A stretch of 64,000 nt of DNA from an uncultured Aquimarina sp. (GCA_947503835.1 CANNFM010000001.1:248001-312000); one strand, 5' to 3'. Positions 1 through 9,392 are shown, counted from the first letter of the stretch. A program made the numbers and translations. Notes: a model not told the origin generated them from the sequence alone.

Positions 1-736
1 TCACTTTTTGTTCATCTGTAAGGTCAGCACTGTACTCGATAAGTGTATGAGCTTGTTTTTCAAACCCCTTTTCATCACACTCTATTGGCGCAGGCGGCCT
101 AAACTGTCCTCCCCATGATAATGCAAAAGGTTTTACCACTCCCCAATGTGGAGTAAGAAATTTTTGTGGTACTTGATTTCGTAATTCGGGCTGCCAACGA
201 TCGATATACTTTAATGATTGAGGAACTGGTGGATTAACAGGGTGATATCCCGTGAAATCAGAAAAATTATTAGGATGTAGTGTTGCATGTGGATTAGAAC
301 CATCTCCCATACGACATTCTAATATTAATCTAGCTGATAAATTTCCAATGCCAACGGCATTGAAAGGCTTTAAATTTTTATCATCGGGATCATATCCACA
401 ATCGCACATAAAATCACGGAAAATACTTTTCTTTTCTGGCGGTAATAACAACCAAAATAGTTCTTGTAATACAGTGTATGCAGCATAACTATAGGCTTTT
501 GATCGGTTTTCGGAAGTACATTGACTATCGGGTTGTTTTAAACGACTCCCCGTAGTTGTGCTTACTTCGCAACCACCATCGTTATAATTAGTCCAGGCAT
601 CATACATAGCAGTATGTACCATTGCCAGTGCTCTAGCAGCAACAGTAGGTGGCGCTCCTGTATAGTGTAATGCATCGCAGGTTAATCGATTCCATTGGTG
701 GGCTTTGCTCGGTGTGTATCTTTTTTTTGTTGCCAT
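1..736 (-). CDS. Vanadium-dependent haloperoxidase-like protein, 5' part (cut by window edge)
   Basis: Reading leftward from an ATG at 734-736, the frame stays open for 245 codons to the window edge, so the C-terminal half is missing. The N-terminal part has features of the vanadium haloperoxidase / PAP2-like secreted family: an AMVHTAMYDAW segment near residue 39, an NNFSDFTGYHPVNPP segment, and RWQPE followed by TPHWGVVKPFAL. In that family the vanadate/phosphate-binding Arg and His residues lie in the C-terminal half, which is outside the window, so activity cannot be judged. No signal peptide is visible. It is separated by 74 bases from the small genes trailing the eCIS payload genes and is probably the last gene seen of that operon. 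The family call rests on remembered motifs. Confidence 0.72.
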   Translation of the reverse strand, partial: MATKKRYTPSKAHQWNRLTCDALHYTGAPPTVAARALAMVHTAMYDAWTNYNDGGCEVSTTTGSRLKQPDSQCTSENRSKAYSYAAYTVLQELFWLLLPPEKKSIFRDFMCDCGYDPDDKNLKPFNAVGIGNLSARLILECRMGDGSNPHATLHPNNFSDFTGYHPVNPPVPQSLKYIDRWQPELRNQVPQKFLTPHWGVVKPFALSWGGQFRPPAPIECDEKGFEKQAHTLIEYSADLTDEQKV

Positions 737-810
737 GAGTTCTAATTTTTGTGTATATATTTAATTCGCATTTCTTAATTTCTAACAATTTTCTATAAGA
801 AATACCTCCT

Positions 811-1431
811 TTATCGTTCATCATATCGATATCGTATAGCCCTGAATGGAATTAAACTATTTAATTCCATTACCTCATTTATTATTTCTCTATCCGATTT
901 ATTACTTAATCTAATATTCGAATCATCAAAAGCTTGTATTAATTGCTCTATTAACAATTTCCACTCACTCAAAAAATCTTTAACCGAAATTCTAACCAGT
1001 CCAAGAGTATTAAGTACATGTTGATGGTCTCCGTAAACTTTATTAAAATCACCTTTTATAGCAATAATTTGATCGGTACTAAAAGAAAACTGTAAGCTAA
1101 AGTCTATTTGATCAGATTTAAAATCTATTCTCTCTACATCGTTTTTATTCTTACTAAAACATAGCTTTAGCATTTTAACCAAAGGGATAATTAACTTTGG
1201 AATATCTTCTGTATAATTCATTTTGAATGGAATGCCATTCCAAAGAACAATACAATACTCTTTATTGTTTCTGAATATATATTGAAATGCTTTCTCTATA
1301 CTCTTAAAACTACGCTCATCTTTTACCACACCTTCTACAAATCCAGGTTGTATAATTAGCGTAGTTAAATCTTGCCCAACAATACTATACTCATGTATTT
1401 CTTCTATGTTATTTGACATAAAGTTTTCCAT
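811..1431 (-). CDS. Unknown 206-aa protein, paralogue of its upstream neighbour
   Basis: I do not recognise a named family. The protein is soluble, with no signal peptide or membrane segment. It shares a layout with the 181-aa product just upstream: an aromatic segment with a conserved Pro (WNGIPFKMNYTED here, WYDVPVRFRYHTD there), a central beta-like stretch, and a C-terminal FLxEWxxLxxQ helix followed by xSNxxLSNKSDREI (GNIVIADGKERRK in the partner). Its start overlaps the end of that partner by 23 bases, which suggests translational coupling; a second Met at codon 5 is an alternative start. Position at the end of a toxin-bearing eCIS operon makes an immunity or adaptor role possible, but that is inference only. 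Confidence 0.7.
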   Translation of the reverse strand: MENFMSNNIEEIHEYSIVGQDLTTLIIQPGFVEGVVKDERSFKSIEKAFQYIFRNNKEYCIVLWNGIPFKMNYTEDIPKLIIPLVKMLKLCFSKNKNDVERIDFKSDQIDFSLQFSFSTDQIIAIKGDFNKVYGDHQHVLNTLGLVRISVKDFLSEWKLLIEQLIQAFDDSNIRLSNKSDREIINEVMELNSLIPFRAIRYRYDER

Positions 1432-1954
1432 ACCCTTTTATTGATTGCGTTACACCTTCTAACAATTCAAATTTTCTACGTTCTTTGCCGTCTGCAATTA
1501 CTATGTTACCTGCTTTAAAAGAAACCATCATTTGATGCAAAAGGGTGTTCCACTCTTTTAAAAAATAATTTTTCGATAGTGTTAGCATTGATTTCCTGTT
1601 AAGCGCTTCTGCGTACTGATTGTATAGGGGTTCAAAAGCTTTACAATGTGCGCCTATATCAAGAGTGTCATCTTTCCAATACAATTTAAGTTCTACCTGT
1701 AGGATTTGATTGGTTAATGTTACTTTAGTTTTTCCTTCTTTCTCTTTTTGTATGAGCCACACCATAGCCAACAACTCATCAAAACATTGATGTAAATCGG
1801 TGTGATAACGAAATCTAACCGGAACATCATACCAAAACATAAAAAGACTTTCTTCCTGGCGGTGAAAAAGTTTAAGAAATACATCTTTGACCTGCTTAAA
1901 TTCTTGAGCAGGTACTTTATTGATCTTTGGATGTCCTAGTTGAATTGTTAGCAT
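1409..1954 (-). CDS. Unknown 181-aa protein, paralogue of its downstream neighbour
   Basis: No known family is recognised. This small soluble protein has an N-terminal beta-rich part, the aromatic segment FMFWYDVPVRFRYHTD, and a C-terminal helix FLKEWNTLLHQMMVSF followed by a charged GKERRKFE turn. These elements match those of the 206-aa product encoded just downstream, so the two probably arose by tandem duplication and then diverged. It follows the HEAT-like gene after a 14-base gap and belongs to the four-gene tail behind the giant DUF4157 payload gene. An immunity, chaperone or regulatory role is possible by context only. Confidence 0.7.
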   Translation of the reverse strand: MLTIQLGHPKINKVPAQEFKQVKDVFLKLFHRQEESLFMFWYDVPVRFRYHTDLHQCFDELLAMVWLIQKEKEGKTKVTLTNQILQVELKLYWKDDTLDIGAHCKAFEPLYNQYAEALNRKSMLTLSKNYFLKEWNTLLHQMMVSFKAGNIVIADGKERRKFELLEGVTQSIKGYGKLYVK

Positions 1955-1968
1955 TTTGTTATATTCAA

Positions 1969-2616
1969 TTATTGCTTTATTTTTTTAATTGCTTCTATGA
2001 TTTTTTCTTTCATTTCATCATCATTGATTTTTGAATGTATCTTTTGTAATGCATGGACAGATTTTTCACTTCCAATAAGACCAATGCTCTGTATCCCATA
2101 TTTTAAATCGAAGTTATCATAAGGATCATTAATCACTTCTATTAATGCATTTTCGGCAATTTCAAGATCCTTTTCAAAGGATGATATCAAACGTATAGCT
2201 GCATTTCTTATTAATTCCCTCTGATCATCAATATAGTAGATGACACTTTCTAAGTGTTTTTTTAGTTTTACCTTACTCTCCCATATCCCTATTAGTAACT
2301 TATATAAGGATTCATCATTCTGATCTTCTCTTTTTAATCGTTTTAGAAGTTCGTTAACTAGCTTTTCATCTTTTGTATTATTTAGAATAAATAATACCAA
2401 TTGATAGGCTTCATTTTTTAAGCTTTGATTTTCAACAACATCAATAAAGCCTAGTAGTTCAGGAACCAGATGTAAGTCATTTACTTGTTCAGCAACGCGA
2501 TAAGCTTTCCATGACAAACTATCACTCCCTTTTACAGTCTTACCATCATAAATTCCAGACATATTCTCCAATAACTGGATCAAATCAGGATGTATTTTAA
2601 CTTTTTTCATCATCAT
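1969..2616 (-). CDS. HEAT-repeat-like helical protein
   Basis: About 215 residues of paired helices, with repeats such as RELIRNAAIRLISSFEKDLE and KYGIQSIGLIGSEKSVHALQ that resemble HEAT/PBS-lyase repeats used as protein-binding scaffolds. The longest frame begins at a TTG at 2625, but ATG codons at 2616, 2613 and 2610 are more likely; any of them overlaps the 3' end of the 88-aa gene upstream (stop at 2597), which suggests coupling. There is no signal peptide or membrane segment. HEAT-like proteins occur among immunity proteins of polymorphic toxin systems, which fits the position directly after a toxin gene; binding to a payload is inferred and not shown. Confidence 0.72.
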   Translation of the reverse strand: MMMKKVKIHPDLIQLLENMSGIYDGKTVKGSDSLSWKAYRVAEQVNDLHLVPELLGFIDVVENQSLKNEAYQLVLFILNNTKDEKLVNELLKRLKREDQNDESLYKLLIGIWESKVKLKKHLESVIYYIDDQRELIRNAAIRLISSFEKDLEIAENALIEVINDPYDNFDLKYGIQSIGLIGSEKSVHALQKIHSKINDDEMKEKIIEAIKKIKQ

Positions 2617-2863
2617 AACGATCAACAGACTTTAAATTTTTTATATAAGTACTATATTCTTGATTGATATCTTTTTCTGTATCATTCGGAAATCTGGTTT
2701 CTTCGCATCTTATAAAAACGACCTTAGTATCATCTTCATCGTAAAGAAAATCTTTTACCTTGGCGATAAAAGGTTCAGTTTTTTTACTTTTAAACTCGAT
2801 TCTGGTCTTAAAATTTTTAGTGCACATAATGCCTAATCTTGTAAATAATCTATCTGTATTCAT
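2597..2863 (-). CDS. Small unknown protein (88 aa)
   Basis: A short soluble protein, rich in Lys, Asp and Glu, with no recognised domain. It begins 24 bases after the stop of the 1780-aa payload gene and overlaps the HEAT-like gene downstream, so it is probably co-transcribed with both. Its charge and its place immediately behind a toxin gene would fit an immunity protein for the nuclease-like C-terminus, but no motif supports this directly. It is judged real because of tight packing, an ATG start and no better frame on the other strand. Confidence 0.55.
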   Translation of the reverse strand: MNTDRLFTRLGIMCTKNFKTRIEFKSKKTEPFIAKVKDFLYDEDDTKVVFIRCEETRFPNDTEKDINQEYSTYIKNLKSVDRYDDEKS

Positions 2864-2887
2864 TCTAAAAATATATTTTATATAAAG

Positions 2888-5800
2888 TTAAGGTAATCTT
2901 GAAAAATCAATATAGTCAATTCCATATCTTCTAAAAGCTCTCAAGACACTTTCACTTGCACCATCTAAAAGTTCGTATGTTATTTGTTTTCCTGTATGCC
3001 TTGCCAACTGAGCATATCTTATCATTTGATCTTCAACTTCCGGAGTCAAACTTAGTCTTCCAGATTTTGATTCGATAAATCCACCAGGATGTTCTAAATC
3101 TGGAGATACTCTTACGGTTTGGCCATCAATCTCAAACTCAATCTTATCTGCAGGAGTTCTTCTTGTAAATCCTTCCCCTTCTCTTAATGGTCTTCCTAAT
3201 TGTTGTTCTAATTCTGCATTTCTTTGCGCTAATCTTGCATCTTCAAAGGCATCACCTCTTCTATTATTTGCTTGTCCTCTATCATATCGTCCTGAATGTT
3301 CTTGCCTTACTCTTTCCCTTTGTTCTAAGAATGCTTGTTCTCTCTCTCTAATATAATCAGGATCAGAAGTATTACCTCCATTAACATCATCATAATCATC
3401 ATTAAAACTATTTCGATGTTCAGCTTCAGGATGTCTGTTTTCAAATGAATCTCCTTTTCTTCTTTGATAATCTAATGCTTCAGGACTAGTACCATTACTT
3501 AAATTTTCAATCTCCGCTTCAGCATCTCTAATTCTTTGATCAACAACATCTCTCTGTTCTGCTAATCGCTGATGTTCTGGTGTATCTGCCTCTGGGGTTT
3601 GGTTTCTACCTTCTCTTGTTCTTCCAGACTCAGCTCGTTGTCTTGTTGCATCATCAACTTCTATACCACCTGAACCATTTTTATTTCTAAATCTTCCAGA
3701 ACCGGGATTGAACTCTAAGTCTGGGTTATTAATATCATCTAATACAGAGTCAACATTTCTTGTTGCTCTTGCACTTGGATTTGCTTCATTAAAACCTCTA
3801 AGTTGTTGTGCTTGAGACGCATTGATTTCTCCTGCATCTAACCTACGTTGAATCTCTGTTTCGAATCCTCGTTGTCTTGGATTATGATTAGGATTTGTAG
3901 TAGGCTGCTGGGCAGGGGTTTCGGCTTCAGGGGTTTCATCTGTTCTTTGTTGTTGTCTTTCTGAATCCGCAATATCTCGTTCTGCATCTCTTCTGGCAGC
4001 TTCCATATTTTCTGGCGTATCATCAAGTGCTCCATGCTCTCTAAGCATCTGATCATTCTCATCTAGATATGCTCTAACGTCGTCTGGAAGTTCAGACTCG
4101 CCGATACCACATTCTTGAGCAGAGAAACGACACCAACCTCTGCCATCTCTTCTTCTTCTATACGTATGACCATTAGATTCGATCTCTACATCATGGCTAT
4201 GATAATGTGGCGAATCGGGATCTATTGGCCTTGGTTGATGATTTGCTGTCTCCTGTAAATCTACTCTTCGTTGCTCTGGAGTCATTTCATTAAGACTTCT
4301 AGATCTATTATCATCAAGAACTTGCTGATTCCTTTGTCTTGATTGTGGAGTATCAATATCCACATCTGCTCTTCTGGTTCTTCTAAAAAATCCTTGAATC
4401 TTATTCTTAAATGACACTAATCCTTGTCTACCTCCTCTTAATAATCGTCTAGCGCCTCTGGCCGCTCGGCCCGGTAAACTGGCTACTGCAGATAACCCAT
4501 CTCTGGCACCACTAATGGTTTGTCTGGCAAAAGCTCCCGGTGATCGTGGTACATTAGTCATAAAATCTCCCCCGCTTAGGCTTGGTCCCATTTTAACAGC
4601 ACCAATGCCCTCTACCACAGCCATTGCTCCTTGGAAACCATCGGTGGCATTTTGTTTCATTTGTTCGGTATTACCGAAAAGCTCGCGTGCCGTAGTTGCC
4701 GTACTGGCATCATGAAGGTTTTTGATATATGCCAGACTATTAAAGTAAACAGATAATAACCCCGCAATTATAGCCCCCCATCCGGCATACGTCATCACAG
4801 TACCCATCCATGCTATTACAGGGCCTGTAAAAGGAGCTAAAGTACCCCAGGAGAAAATTGTTAAGGCAATCATAAGTGCCGTAATCATTCCTGCAATTCC
4901 TAAAATCGAAGAGAATACCATTGCCAATCCGGTAGAGATATCTGCACCTATCTGCAATAGATTTCCTAATGGGTCTCTTTCCCATGCTTCTGCATTAAAA
5001 ATATTAGCTACCCCAGTAAATGTCTTCTCAAAACCACCCACTACACCTTGCAGTGCCATAGCTGGATTTACCATACCAATGAGCATATCTCTACCCATTT
5101 GTAGTATGTTGATATTTTTGATATCGTCTGTAATAGATTCTCCAACCAATCGCTCTGCCAAAATACGTTGTTGCTCCTGGGACAGGTAATTCATATTTTG
5201 ATCGGCTATATCTAATACACCACTAACTCTCTGTGTTCTTTGTTGATCTATTTGTTGTATTTGTTGCGCTCTTGGATCAGATTCTGTTTGCCCTATACCC
5301 GCAGCATCAGCCGCCATAGTGCCATATTCTCCTGCTACGCCTTCCATACCTGCTCTTATGAGTGTACTCTGCGCACCAGAAATGGCTTCATTAACACCAC
5401 TTAGGTTTACATTAGTTCTAGCCCCTTCGGTTTCATCGGTACCATTATCGGGTGCTGTTGCGATCATACGATCCAATGCAGCCATTAGACCCGTTTTTTC
5501 TTCTTCGGTCATTTCCGAAATCTGCTGCTCTTGCTCTTCGTCTGGTAAAGAAGCTAACGTATACAATTGCTGCTCTTCTGCACCTATTTGAGGTTGTTCC
5601 TGTTCTTGTGCTTGCTCTTCTTGCACTCTTCGCTCTGCATCCTCTTTACTTTCGAGTGCAGCCATGCTACTCAGGTACTCATCTTGTAACGCGGTAAGCT
5701 CCTGCTCCATAACCATAGATGCAGCTATGAGTTCATCTCCTGATTGTGCTGTACGTTGAGAATGTTGCCTTATCAATGCAGGTCCCGGACCTGCATTTTC

Positions 5801-8230
5801 TATACTTGCATTACTAGATTCATTCATAGCATTCATTTCTCCCGTTCTGGCATCAATTTGTGCTACTGTACTATCTGTTTCTTGTATAGATGTTTGTGAT
5901 TGTTCATTCTCCTGAGCTGCGGTCTCTGCATCCTGGCTATATTGTCTTGCTCTATCCCCCGTTTGTGTGATCGCATCATCCATGGATTGAGCACCTTGTG
6001 CCGTTTGTTCCATCTCTCCGCTTTGTTGTTCTGCATCTGCTCTGGCATCTGGATCATCAGGGATTTCACTTCTACTCTGATCTGCTTTTGATTGCGAGTC
6101 ACTTGCAAGAGCCGAAGAGTCTTCTTTTCCACTATCCGCCTCTTGCGCTAAGCCGGGAGCTTCGGCAGCAACAAATTGTTGTCTTTGTTGGCTCTCTTCG
6201 TGTGCCAATTTCGATTTCTCAGAAATTTCTTTTCGCTCAGTATTTTGATCTTCAATTTTTTTAGTGCCTTCTTTGGCAAGGGCAAGATCTTCGCGTTGTT
6301 TTTCTAAAGTAGCATCTAAACCATAAGAGTGTATTTCTTTCTCTGCAGCATGCTGCTTCATCTCATATCCTTTTGCTCTTAGCATTTCCCCTATATAACC
6401 AAGCCCTCTTACTTGAGTGTCAATATTTGCTTGTCTAGGAATTGCCTCTCCTGCACTATCTACAGGTGCAGATACATTAGGATGTTGAAATGACTGTGGT
6501 TCGGCCGGAATTTCTACAGATTGTGCTGCTTGTTCTGCTTGCTGTGCTCTTTGTGCAGCTATATCGGCCTGAGCCATGTTTGATGGTTCAGCATTCTCGG
6601 ATGTTTCTGCCTGAGCCTCTTCGGCAGGAGCCTCTTCAGACAATTGCTCATCCATCTGTTCTTTTTGTTCGGCTATTTTACCCTGGGCGTCTGCTCCTCT
6701 ATCGACTTCGGGTGTAGCTACTCCTTCTGCATGTACTTCGCTTCTTTCTTCGCGAACTTCACCTCTTGGAGGATTTTTTTTCTCTTCTTTTTCCTCCTCG
6801 CTTAGATCATCTTGATCTTGAACTCTTTCATCATTGTCTATCTTAGCATTAGATTTTCCTTCTACCTGAGCTCCATCATTTGGTTTTTCTGGTGTGGCCT
6901 CTGGAGATACTACTTTTTCTGGCCCTACAAAACGTTGTATTGAGTCATTTGTAGCCCCTTGTTGTATCGTATGTGTAAGCTCATGGGCTAAAAGATGTTG
7001 CCCTGATTTACTCTCTGGATTATATTTACCTTCATTAAAATAGATATCACTACCATTGGTAAATGCTTGGGATCCCAGATCCTTATTCATTTGAATAGAA
7101 TCTGAATTTGTATGAATCCTTACACTACTGAAATCTGTACCAAAGCCACCGTCCATCTTTTGCTGAGTAGATTTGGACATAGCACTACCTTTTCCTTTAG
7201 ATGAATGTAGGGATTGTTCTAAAGGAGAATTTGTATTAGAATCTACATGAGTAGTATTGTCTTTTTTAGCTTGTATTGGCTGTATTTCTTTTTCTTCTTC
7301 TCTTGTTGAGGAGGGTAACTGAATTGGACCTCCCTTGGGTTGAGATTTAGTCTCTGGTCTCTTTTCTTCTGTCGCCGTTTCCTGTTCTGGTGTTACCTCT
7401 TCTGTTGCATCATTCTCTTGTTCATTTTCTCCATCAGGAACTATTGGAAACTCAACTTTTTGGGTTTGTATATGATTTTCTTTTTTCTGGATTTTTTCTT
7501 CTTGCTCACATGTGGCACATTTCTTTTGAATAAAAGGAATCTTTAATGAATTAGAATCGACTTCTGTTGCAGGTTGTTCTGCGCTGCCTTCAAAAATAGG
7601 CTTACGTTGTACTTCTAATTCATTTTCTGATATTTCCTCTTCTTCCTTTTTTTGAAGTTGTTTATCCAAATCTTGAGTTGTAGCACTTTGGATTGGAGGA
7701 GCAGTGTTTGCTCTTGCCGGTTTCACACTGTCTAAAACACCCCCGTTATTTACCTCAATTGACGAGTTAGCAAATTTGGGTTGTATATCGACCTCGGATT
7801 GTTCTGCATTGCTTTCAAAAATTGGTTTCTCCTGTATTTCTACATTGGTTTCTGAAACTTCATCTTCTTCCTTTTTTTGAAGTTTTTCTTCGTGTTCACA
7901 TGTATCACATTTAGTTTGCACAATGCTATTAATAGGTTTAGCTTGTACTATATTTTCGTTTTCATTTTTCGAAGAGGGGCCCTCAGTTGATGATTCACTC
8001 AATTTTTGCACCACCTGATCTGCCATAGCATCTGCTTCTAACTCATACTTATCATTTGGTTGTCCAATAGTTAATTTAGGCTGTATAATCGCTGGACTGA
8101 AAAAAGGCTCTGCTGCTTCATTAGATTTTGAAAAAAAACCTCCTTCCCCTTCTTTTTTAAAGAAAGGTTGCCGCTTTGCCTGTACATGGTTTTTAGCGGA
8201 ATTGGTGGTTTTTACTTCAGCAGTTTTCAC
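2888..8230 (-). CDS. Giant DUF4157 eCIS payload with C-terminal PD-(D/E)XK-like nuclease domain
   Basis: A 1780-aa modular protein. The N-terminal leader (PFF-KEG-FFSKSN-PFFS, IQPKLTIGQP, then EADAMADQVVQ) is shared with the 1035-aa payload upstream. Two CxTCExEEKxQKKE motifs lie near residues 110 and 238. A DUF4157 domain with the zinc-protease-like HELTH motif is near residue 416. A long Gln/Glu/Ala-rich coiled-coil stretch follows, then a strongly hydrophobic segment at about 1085-1165 that could insert in membranes, then a charged linker. The last 130 residues read as a restriction-endonuclease fold: SPDLEHPGGFIESKSG gives a D...ExK signature near residue 1718. DUF4157 proteins are a known class of eCIS cargo. 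The start is a GTG, supported by alignment of the leader with the paralogue. The substrate, presumably nucleic acid, is inferred. Confidence 0.85.
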   Translation of the reverse strand: MKTAEVKTTNSAKNHVQAKRQPFFKKEGEGGFFSKSNEAAEPFFSPAIIQPKLTIGQPNDKYELEADAMADQVVQKLSESSTEGPSSKNENENIVQAKPINSIVQTKCDTCEHEEKLQKKEEDEVSETNVEIQEKPIFESNAEQSEVDIQPKFANSSIEVNNGGVLDSVKPARANTAPPIQSATTQDLDKQLQKKEEEEISENELEVQRKPIFEGSAEQPATEVDSNSLKIPFIQKKCATCEQEEKIQKKENHIQTQKVEFPIVPDGENEQENDATEEVTPEQETATEEKRPETKSQPKGGPIQLPSSTREEEKEIQPIQAKKDNTTHVDSNTNSPLEQSLHSSKGKGSAMSKSTQQKMDGGFGTDFSSVRIHTNSDSIQMNKDLGSQAFTNGSDIYFNEGKYNPESKSGQHLLAHELTHTIQQGATNDSIQRFVGPEKVVSPEATPEKPNDGAQVEGKSNAKIDNDERVQDQDDLSEEEKEEKKNPPRGEVREERSEVHAEGVATPEVDRGADAQGKIAEQKEQMDEQLSEEAPAEEAQAETSENAEPSNMAQADIAAQRAQQAEQAAQSVEIPAEPQSFQHPNVSAPVDSAGEAIPRQANIDTQVRGLGYIGEMLRAKGYEMKQHAAEKEIHSYGLDATLEKQREDLALAKEGTKKIEDQNTERKEISEKSKLAHEESQQRQQFVAAEAPGLAQEADSGKEDSSALASDSQSKADQSRSEIPDDPDARADAEQQSGEMEQTAQGAQSMDDAITQTGDRARQYSQDAETAAQENEQSQTSIQETDSTVAQIDARTGEMNAMNESSNASIENAGPGPALIRQHSQRTAQSGDELIAASMVMEQELTALQDEYLSSMAALESKEDAERRVQEEQAQEQEQPQIGAEEQQLYTLASLPDEEQEQQISEMTEEEKTGLMAALDRMIATAPDNGTDETEGARTNVNLSGVNEAISGAQSTLIRAGMEGVAGEYGTMAADAAGIGQTESDPRAQQIQQIDQQRTQRVSGVLDIADQNMNYLSQEQQRILAERLVGESITDDIKNINILQMGRDMLIGMVNPAMALQGVVGGFEKTFTGVANIFNAEAWERDPLGNLLQIGADISTGLAMVFSSILGIAGMITALMIALTIFSWGTLAPFTGPVIAWMGTVMTYAGWGAIIAGLLSVYFNSLAYIKNLHDASTATTARELFGNTEQMKQNATDGFQGAMAVVEGIGAVKMGPSLSGGDFMTNVPRSPGAFARQTISGARDGLSAVASLPGRAARGARRLLRGGRQGLVSFKNKIQGFFRRTRRADVDIDTPQSRQRNQQVLDDNRSRSLNEMTPEQRRVDLQETANHQPRPIDPDSPHYHSHDVEIESNGHTYRRRRDGRGWCRFSAQECGIGESELPDDVRAYLDENDQMLREHGALDDTPENMEAARRDAERDIADSERQQQRTDETPEAETPAQQPTTNPNHNPRQRGFETEIQRRLDAGEINASQAQQLRGFNEANPSARATRNVDSVLDDINNPDLEFNPGSGRFRNKNGSGGIEVDDATRQRAESGRTREGRNQTPEADTPEHQRLAEQRDVVDQRIRDAEAEIENLSNGTSPEALDYQRRKGDSFENRHPEAEHRNSFNDDYDDVNGGNTSDPDYIREREQAFLEQRERVRQEHSGRYDRGQANNRRGDAFEDARLAQRNAELEQQLGRPLREGEGFTRRTPADKIEFEIDGQTVRVSPDLEHPGGFIESKSGRLSLTPEVEDQMIRYAQLARHTGKQITYELLDGASESVLRAFRRYGIDYIDFSRLP

Positions 8231-8240
8231 CTATTATAAT

Positions 8241-9392
8241 TTAGTTTTTAAAGAGAATATGAAAAACCTTATTGTATCCTTGTATTATTTCATAATTCAT
8301 GGTTCTATGTCTAAAAATCGTTAACTGTTTTGCTATTTTTTTTACAATACTATCTTTCAAAATGATTTTCTCATTATTAGAAGAAAGTGAATAATAATAC
8401 ACCAGACCCTGAGGGATTTTAACCTTCCCGCCAGAAAACACTAATCCCAAACAAGTGTTTATCATAGGGACTTCGACATCTGAGGTATTCGAAATAGTTC
8501 TGATAGGCATTTCTTCTGTTATAATATCTATTCCTTCTGCAATTTCTCTTAGATGTTGGGTGCCAAATATTTTAAAGTTCATATCACCATAAATACGTCT
8601 AATGCCAATTACCGAAATCATTCCGATCAACATTCCTATAGCAACTATAGAATGGAAAACATAAAAGGGTAGAATCTTAAAATAGGCCAAAATGGCTGCT
8701 AACAATAGCAAGAAACAAGTAGTCCATTGAGCTTCAGAAAAACCAAGAAAATGAGGTCGCTCTGGGTCTCCTCTAAAAAACTCAAAAATAAATCTGATTA
8801 AACCATAGACTACGCTATAAAAAATTAAAACAGTTCCTGAAGGATAATTAGTACTCCATATAAATATTCCGATAATTACGATTCCAAAAACACATATAGA
8901 TTCTAATAATTGAATGGGGAAAACTTTGACTCCTGTGTAATAAAAAGGAAAACCTGCTTCTTCATGTGCTTTACTATATATAATACCGAGCTTGCATGGC
9001 TTTCCGTGGCAACAACCTACAGACAAGCAACCTAAACGACCAAAGGCTAAAACGACACCTATGGCCAATATACTTATATCCAAATACGGAAGAATTGGCT
9101 TGTTTAGTAACCAAAGAGCAAGGGTCGTTGTTATTAAAATTGCTATTTCATGTTGGTAATATACGAGATCATCTCTTCCGGTTATTATTTTATAGAAATA
9201 AGCCAAACTTATAAAAGTTAATAAAGAAATTGCAGTCAATACCAAAATTATACTTATCGACAATGATGATAGAATGGTAAGAGAAACCCCTAGTAATACA
9301 CTTATAAAAACCCCAATCCCAGCAAATAATTTAAACGAATTAAATGATTTGCCCAGTATCTTAATATGTAAATGCGGTACTAATAAATTCAT
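8241..9392 (-). CDS. Lgt-like (prolipoprotein diacylglyceryl transferase family) membrane protein
   Basis: A 383-aa protein with about seven or more hydrophobic helices in the first 270 residues, then a soluble tail of about 110 residues. The motif GRLGCLSVGCCHGKP near residue 117 and FEFFRGDPERPHFLGFSEAQ near 205 match the layout of the Lgt family, which moves diacylglycerol from phosphatidylglycerol to the lipobox Cys. The canonical GNFINGE residues are replaced by a Cys-rich version, as in divergent Lgt paralogues, so the substrate may differ. The start codon overlaps the stop of the deaminase payload gene by one base (TAATG), so the two are translationally coupled. A housekeeping Lgt would not be expected here; a role in payload modification, membrane anchoring or self-protection is inference. 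Confidence 0.8.
   Translation of the reverse strand: MNLLVPHLHIKILGKSFNSFKLFAGIGVFISVLLGVSLTILSSLSISIILVLTAISLLTFISLAYFYKIITGRDDLVYYQHEIAILITTTLALWLLNKPILPYLDISILAIGVVLAFGRLGCLSVGCCHGKPCKLGIIYSKAHEEAGFPFYYTGVKVFPIQLLESICVFGIVIIGIFIWSTNYPSGTVLIFYSVVYGLIRFIFEFFRGDPERPHFLGFSEAQWTTCFLLLLAAILAYFKILPFYVFHSIVAIGMLIGMISVIGIRRIYGDMNFKIFGTQHLREIAEGIDIITEEMPIRTISNTSDVEVPMINTCLGLVFSGGKVKIPQGLVYYYSLSSNNEKIILKDSIVKKIAKQLTIFRHRTMNYEIIQGYNKVFHILFKN

Noticed and set aside
252..488. Plus-strand reading frame at the left edge
   Set aside because: It lies opposite the haloperoxidase-like gene, starts with GTG and shows no domain; the minus-strand frame is clearly the coding one.
3838..7546. Several reading frames antisense or out of frame within the 1780-aa payload gene
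   Set aside because: They are shadows caused by the Gln/Glu-rich repetitive coding sequence; none has a recognisable domain or gene context.
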